Below, in pieces: positions 60,706 to 64,000 of a DNA stretch of 64,000 nucleotides (the stretch's first letter is position 1; each line of letters begins with the position of its first letter). The DNA is from Asparagopsis taxiformis (Eukaryota > Rhodophyta > Florideophyceae > Bonnemaisoniales > Bonnemaisoniaceae): assembly GCA_030407315.1 (NCBI GenBank), contig JALQPE010000069.1, positions 62,001-126,000 on the forward strand, given 5' to 3'. The notes beneath the pieces were generated by a model. The model was not told the origin of the DNA. It was given only the letters and a program-made list of their open reading frames with translations, and did no database searches. A program made the position numbers and the translations under genes.

Positions 60706-63700
60706 TCAAGCCATTTCGACGTCTCTCTCATCACGTTGCAATTGATTTGACGCGTCAGTACTACCAATTTGCAAAACGTCCTGCAGGCTTATCGTTTGTT
60801 CGCCTTGTGCAGAATGTCGCCGTGAAGCAGCCAGCTTCAAAATCTTATCCTCGATAGTATTGCTGACTATAACACGATGCACGTAAGTAGGGTGTACCTG
60901 CCCAATTCGATGAACACGACCGACAGCCTGCGCTTCCAACGATATATTCATGCTCGGCTCCACCAACACCACGTGACGTGCCTCAGTAAGGTTCAGTCCA
61001 GCACCCGCACGACGCAGCGGTAGTAACAGAACGTTGAAATCTATGCTTGATTTGAACTTGTCCACCATCTTCGCAAACACCATAGAACCTTTCTCAAGCG
61101 CACCGTTCAAATGCGTAATACCGTTCATTTCGAATGCTGTCGAGATCATTTGCAACACGCTCTGCCACTCGGAGAATACCAGAACTTTTCGCGTAGCGTC
61201 CACTTGCCATATGCCGCGCAATAATCGGATTATAGCACTTGCTTTAGCTCCAACAAGCCCGCGCACCGCAGCTGTGCTGTCATAGAAAATTGACCTTCGT
61301 TCACCGCTAGTCGCTTCCGCCTTTTGTCGTTTTCGACTTGGCGAGATTAAAGCGTCTACGTCTTCCTCTTCTTTTGAACCGGGCGACTGCGGCAGCCCAC
61401 TACCACCACCTTTCGTTTTTCCACGTCCACCAAGAACAGTAAAACTAATTTCATCTACAGGGCAACGTACACGACACGTCGGACAAGCAATGCTCTGTAC
61501 TCTCGTTCGCAACTCCTGTTTCTTAATCATCATTAATGTGCAGTCGCAACAAAATGCATGACCGCACACAAACAACGCAATTCGCATCTGTTCCATATTA
61601 AACTCGGCCAGACAAACAGCACAATGCCTTATCTCAGCACTCACCGCCACTTTGGCCGATTCGTCTTCAGATCCCTTTGCCGCTTTCTGTAGTGACCGCA
61701 GGTAAACCAGACTTCCTCGTTTGACTCCAAAATCCGCTTCTGCTATCGCTTTGCCGTTGGAGAATTCGACATTGCGCGCAGGTAGGGTTGACGGGATGAA
61801 ATGATGTAGTAGGTCATATTCTGTCAGGCGCGACGTATCTTCGTCCTCGTCCAGGAGAGTGCTTCTCTTCAAAGACATGTTCACTTCGTCCATTCTAGCC
61901 AATAGTGTACGCTGGGCTTCAAACACCTTCTTGGCGCAGCCGTGCTCCTTCTTCAATTGGTTGAAGTCGGCGAGCCATTCGTTCATACCATTTTGGACAT
62001 CTGGACTTCCAAACTTGCGAACAATCGAAGCCAGCTGCAGCAAAATCGTTTCAACTTCTCCTTGAAACTGCAGGCCTGCGTTTTGTTGCGGACCCCGTTC
62101 ATCTTCCCGTTCCTCGCTTTCATCGATCTCGCCGCTCTCATCTAGCTCCATTATCTCATGATTTTCATTCTCCCTCAATGAATACATTCGCCTTTCCACT
62201 TCAGTGAACAAGTATTCAGAACGACAATGTTTGCATGTTTGCCCAGTACCATTTTCGCGACACTTTGAACAAAGACCAGATTCCGCCACGTCCGCCGCAG
62301 AAGGTGAAACAGATCCAGGAAGACGAAAGAGTGTGTTTGAAAGACGCGTTCGCGCCTTTTGTAGCGCCTTGAGTTCAGAATGTATCACGACATTGATCGA
62401 GTTGAATGAATGCAGCCGATTTGCTAAAGTGCGAATTCCCAGTTCACTGCCTGGAATGGCATCGATCAGCTTCCGGACGACCCTGTCCAAGAATGCATCT
62501 CTGTCCTGTACCATTGCAAGAGCCACTTCCCACCATGTTCCTTTCGACGTGTTCTGCTCCGATAAAATAGCTTCTAAGGACTTATCTGCACCATCATTTC
62601 CTTCCCCTTCTCTCCCTTCGGTTTCACCAGCTTCCATATTTGCCCCAGTTATATCGACGTTGCCATCTGCATGAGCTTTGGGACGATTTTCATCATCCAC
62701 ATCACCCCCTGCGTTTGTCGTGCGAGTATGTTCGTCATTGATGCCCGCCTCCTCTATTCTTTCAAAAGTGGATCCAACATCGACATCTCCCTCTGAATGA
62801 GCTGCCGAGGTGGTTTCTTCTACAATCAGAGGTTCTGGGGTGAGATTCTCACTTATCAATTTGTAGTCTGCTGTGGCCACAATGAGCTCGTTCTGCGCTT
62901 CGGAAACGTATTCTCTCTTTATATCATCAACTTCTTTCAGCAAATCGCCATCCCGCAGAGTCATTCCCACGTCAGAAAGTTTGCATAAGGCTTCACGACA
63001 ATTACCAAGAAGCAATCGTCTACGAACTTTTCCCACTTCTTGTAGGGCGTCATGCAAATTGTACAATATATGCATTCTTTGTGTTCTATCCATGGTAACC
63101 AGTTCTTTGTTTTGCTCTGCAAGACTGAGCGCCTCCCTATAAATCCCAATCGCTGTGACAAGAAAGTCAACATTTGTAGAGTTTGGGGATAATATAGAAT
63201 GTTGCAATAGAAGGACTCCGGAGAGACCGTTACTCTGTGCGATAACCGTACGCATTGAATCAAGACAGTCTAGCTTAGCCTTCATTACCAACGCATCGAG
63301 TACGGTGTTCATATCCACAGGGCTCTCTGCTCTCTTCGTTGCATCTTCAACCACTCGTCCTCGCTTTCGACTATTTTGGCGATTTCGCAGGACATGTCGT
63401 ACTGCAGGAGGTAATAGCGCACGGCCAGAGGAACCAATTTGTGGATGACAACATGCTTGTCGCAGCATTGTTAGCAGATCATTTGAGACAGATTGGGTTC
63501 GGCTCGTTCCTGAAGGTCGATCGTTTGGTGTTGCTCCGCGCACAGTATCTTGAAGCGATGAATAGTGATACTTTTCTACCGGGCCAAAATTCGTTCTCAC
63601 CACATCTGTGGTCTGCGGAGGAAGCGTCAATTCTTCTCCCTCTACATCGTCCTTCAATGAACGCCACATTACCTTTCGCAAAACACCAACCAACCGTCTT

Positions 63701-64000
63701 TCGTCCGCCTCAAAAATGCTGGGTGCCAGAACCACTTCCCATTTCAGCTCCGTACAGGATCCACCTTTCAGTCGCAGAAATTCAAGCATGGGGACAATAT
63801 CATGCAAGTGGCGTGAAATTGGAGTACCGGTCACACACCATCGATAGTTTGCATGCAAGTAGGATGCCATTTCTGCAGCTTGAGACAGTCCGCTCGTCCC
63901 CAGCATTTGAGATTCGTCTAAAGCTACTCTGTGCCAACGCATCGTCAACAGAGGCACAGGAGTGGGGCGATATCGTCTTTTGTGACGCAAGTTTGAACGC
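60706..64000 (-). CDS. SHPRH-like SNF2 ATPase with RING finger, N-terminus beyond the right edge
   Basis: The frame is open to base 64000, so the N-terminus lies outside the window; about 1,098 residues are present. Visible: helicase motif II as WHRVALDESQML (DESQ, where family members have DEAQ/DEAH), TGTPISR (motif III), then a ~550-residue insert with a CSKCRENGTGQTCKHC zinc cluster, a C3HC4 RING (CAVCLAEF ... CGHAFCCDC ... CPTCRVRC), and the second helicase lobe (VFSEWQSVLQM, GAGLNLTEA, AVGRVHRIGQ). The split helicase with RING inside marks SHPRH/Rad5-type DNA-damage ubiquitin ligases, which modify PCNA at stalled forks. The insert between lobes is long and acidic. Confidence 0.92.
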   Translation of the reverse strand, partial: RSNLRHKRRYRPTPVPLLTMRWHRVALDESQMLGTSGLSQAAEMASYLHANYRWCVTGTPISRHLHDIVPMLEFLRLKGGSCTELKWEVVLAPSIFEADERRLVGVLRKVMWRSLKDDVEGEELTLPPQTTDVVRTNFGPVEKYHYSSLQDTVRGATPNDRPSGTSRTQSVSNDLLTMLRQACCHPQIGSSGRALLPPAVRHVLRNRQNSRKRGRVVEDATKRAESPVDMNTVLDALVMKAKLDCLDSMRTVIAQSNGLSGVLLLQHSILSPNSTNVDFLVTAIGIYREALSLAEQNKELVTMDRTQRMHILYNLHDALQEVGKVRRRLLLGNCREALCKLSDVGMTLRDGDLLKEVDDIKREYVSEAQNELIVATADYKLISENLTPEPLIVEETTSAAHSEGDVDVGSTFERIEEAGINDEHTRTTNAGGDVDDENRPKAHADGNVDITGANMEAGETEGREGEGNDGADKSLEAILSEQNTSKGTWWEVALAMVQDRDAFLDRVVRKLIDAIPGSELGIRTLANRLHSFNSINVVIHSELKALQKARTRLSNTLFRLPGSVSPSAADVAESGLCSKCRENGTGQTCKHCRSEYLFTEVERRMYSLRENENHEIMELDESGEIDESEEREDERGPQQNAGLQFQGEVETILLQLASIVRKFGSPDVQNGMNEWLADFNQLKKEHGCAKKVFEAQRTLLARMDEVNMSLKRSTLLDEDEDTSRLTEYDLLHHFIPSTLPARNVEFSNGKAIAEADFGVKRGSLVYLRSLQKAAKGSEDESAKVAVSAEIRHCAVCLAEFNMEQMRIALFVCGHAFCCDCTLMMIKKQELRTRVQSIACPTCRVRCPVDEISFTVLGGRGKTKGGGSGLPQSPGSKEEEDVDALISPSRKRQKAEATSGERRSIFYDSTAAVRGLVGAKASAIIRLLRGIWQVDATRKVLVFSEWQSVLQMISTAFEMNGITHLNGALEKGSMVFAKMVDKFKSSIDFNVLLLPLRRAGAGLNLTEARHVVLVEPSMNISLEAQAVGRVHRIGQVHPTYVHRVIVSNTIEDKILKLAASRRHSAQGEQTISLQDVLQIGSTDASNQLQRDERDVEMA

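Noticed and set aside
1..64000. tRNA and rRNA genes
   Set aside because: Scanned for clover-leaf A/B box patterns and conserved rRNA segments by eye; none convincing.

Overview
The window looks like nuclear DNA of a compact eukaryote. The best guess is a florideophyte red alga of the Chondrus type: nearly all genes are intronless, the two introns I can place are only 86 and 89 nt, genes sit a few hundred bases apart, and this compact block adjoins dense transposons. The organism is inferred from style and protein content, not proven.

Layout. Bases 1-7.4 kb hold broken retroelement and transposon pieces: a gag-like frame leaving the left edge, two diverged copies of a DDE (PIF/Harbinger-like) transposon, and a second broken gag-like frame. 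From 7450 to 28260 lies what I read as one giant element, E1, about 20.8 kb. It is bounded by matching inverted ends with related subterminal repeats. Inside are a Plavaka-type transposase with a convergent coiled-coil partner gene, a 2-oxoglutarate dioxygenase pseudogene, a ParB-domain gene, and a nested 5.56-kb element (E2, with terminal inverted repeats and an AATT duplication). E2 carries a DNA amino-methyltransferase fused to a SET domain. A tandem array of micro-exon/intron-like units lies near the right end of E1.

Bases 28.3-30.4 kb hold more LTR-like and repeated sequence. From 30428 to 37443 is a Ty3/gypsy LTR retrotransposon with identical 223-bp LTRs. Its gag-pol is on the minus strand. 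A separate gene on the opposite strand, with its own TATA box, begins with a close copy of the histone H3 tail.

Bases 37.4-64 kb are ordinary host genes: a TDY-type MAP kinase, a double autoantigen-p27 zinc protein, an MGC-start lipidated protein, a three-repeat MYB (MYB3R), a PHT4-like plastid MFS transporter, a pfkB kinase, eIF2 gamma, a B-box-like protein, ADA2, COQ9 and an SHPRH-type SNF2/RING protein that runs off the right edge. A structured RNA candidate lies at 38410-38597.

Common thread. The mobile half encodes an unusual set of chromatin- and DNA-directed proteins (methyltransferase-SET fusion, dioxygenase, ParB domain, H3-tail mimic). I infer that these elements manipulate DNA or histone marking of themselves or the host. 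Several are broken by single-base indels in homopolymers or by single stop codons.
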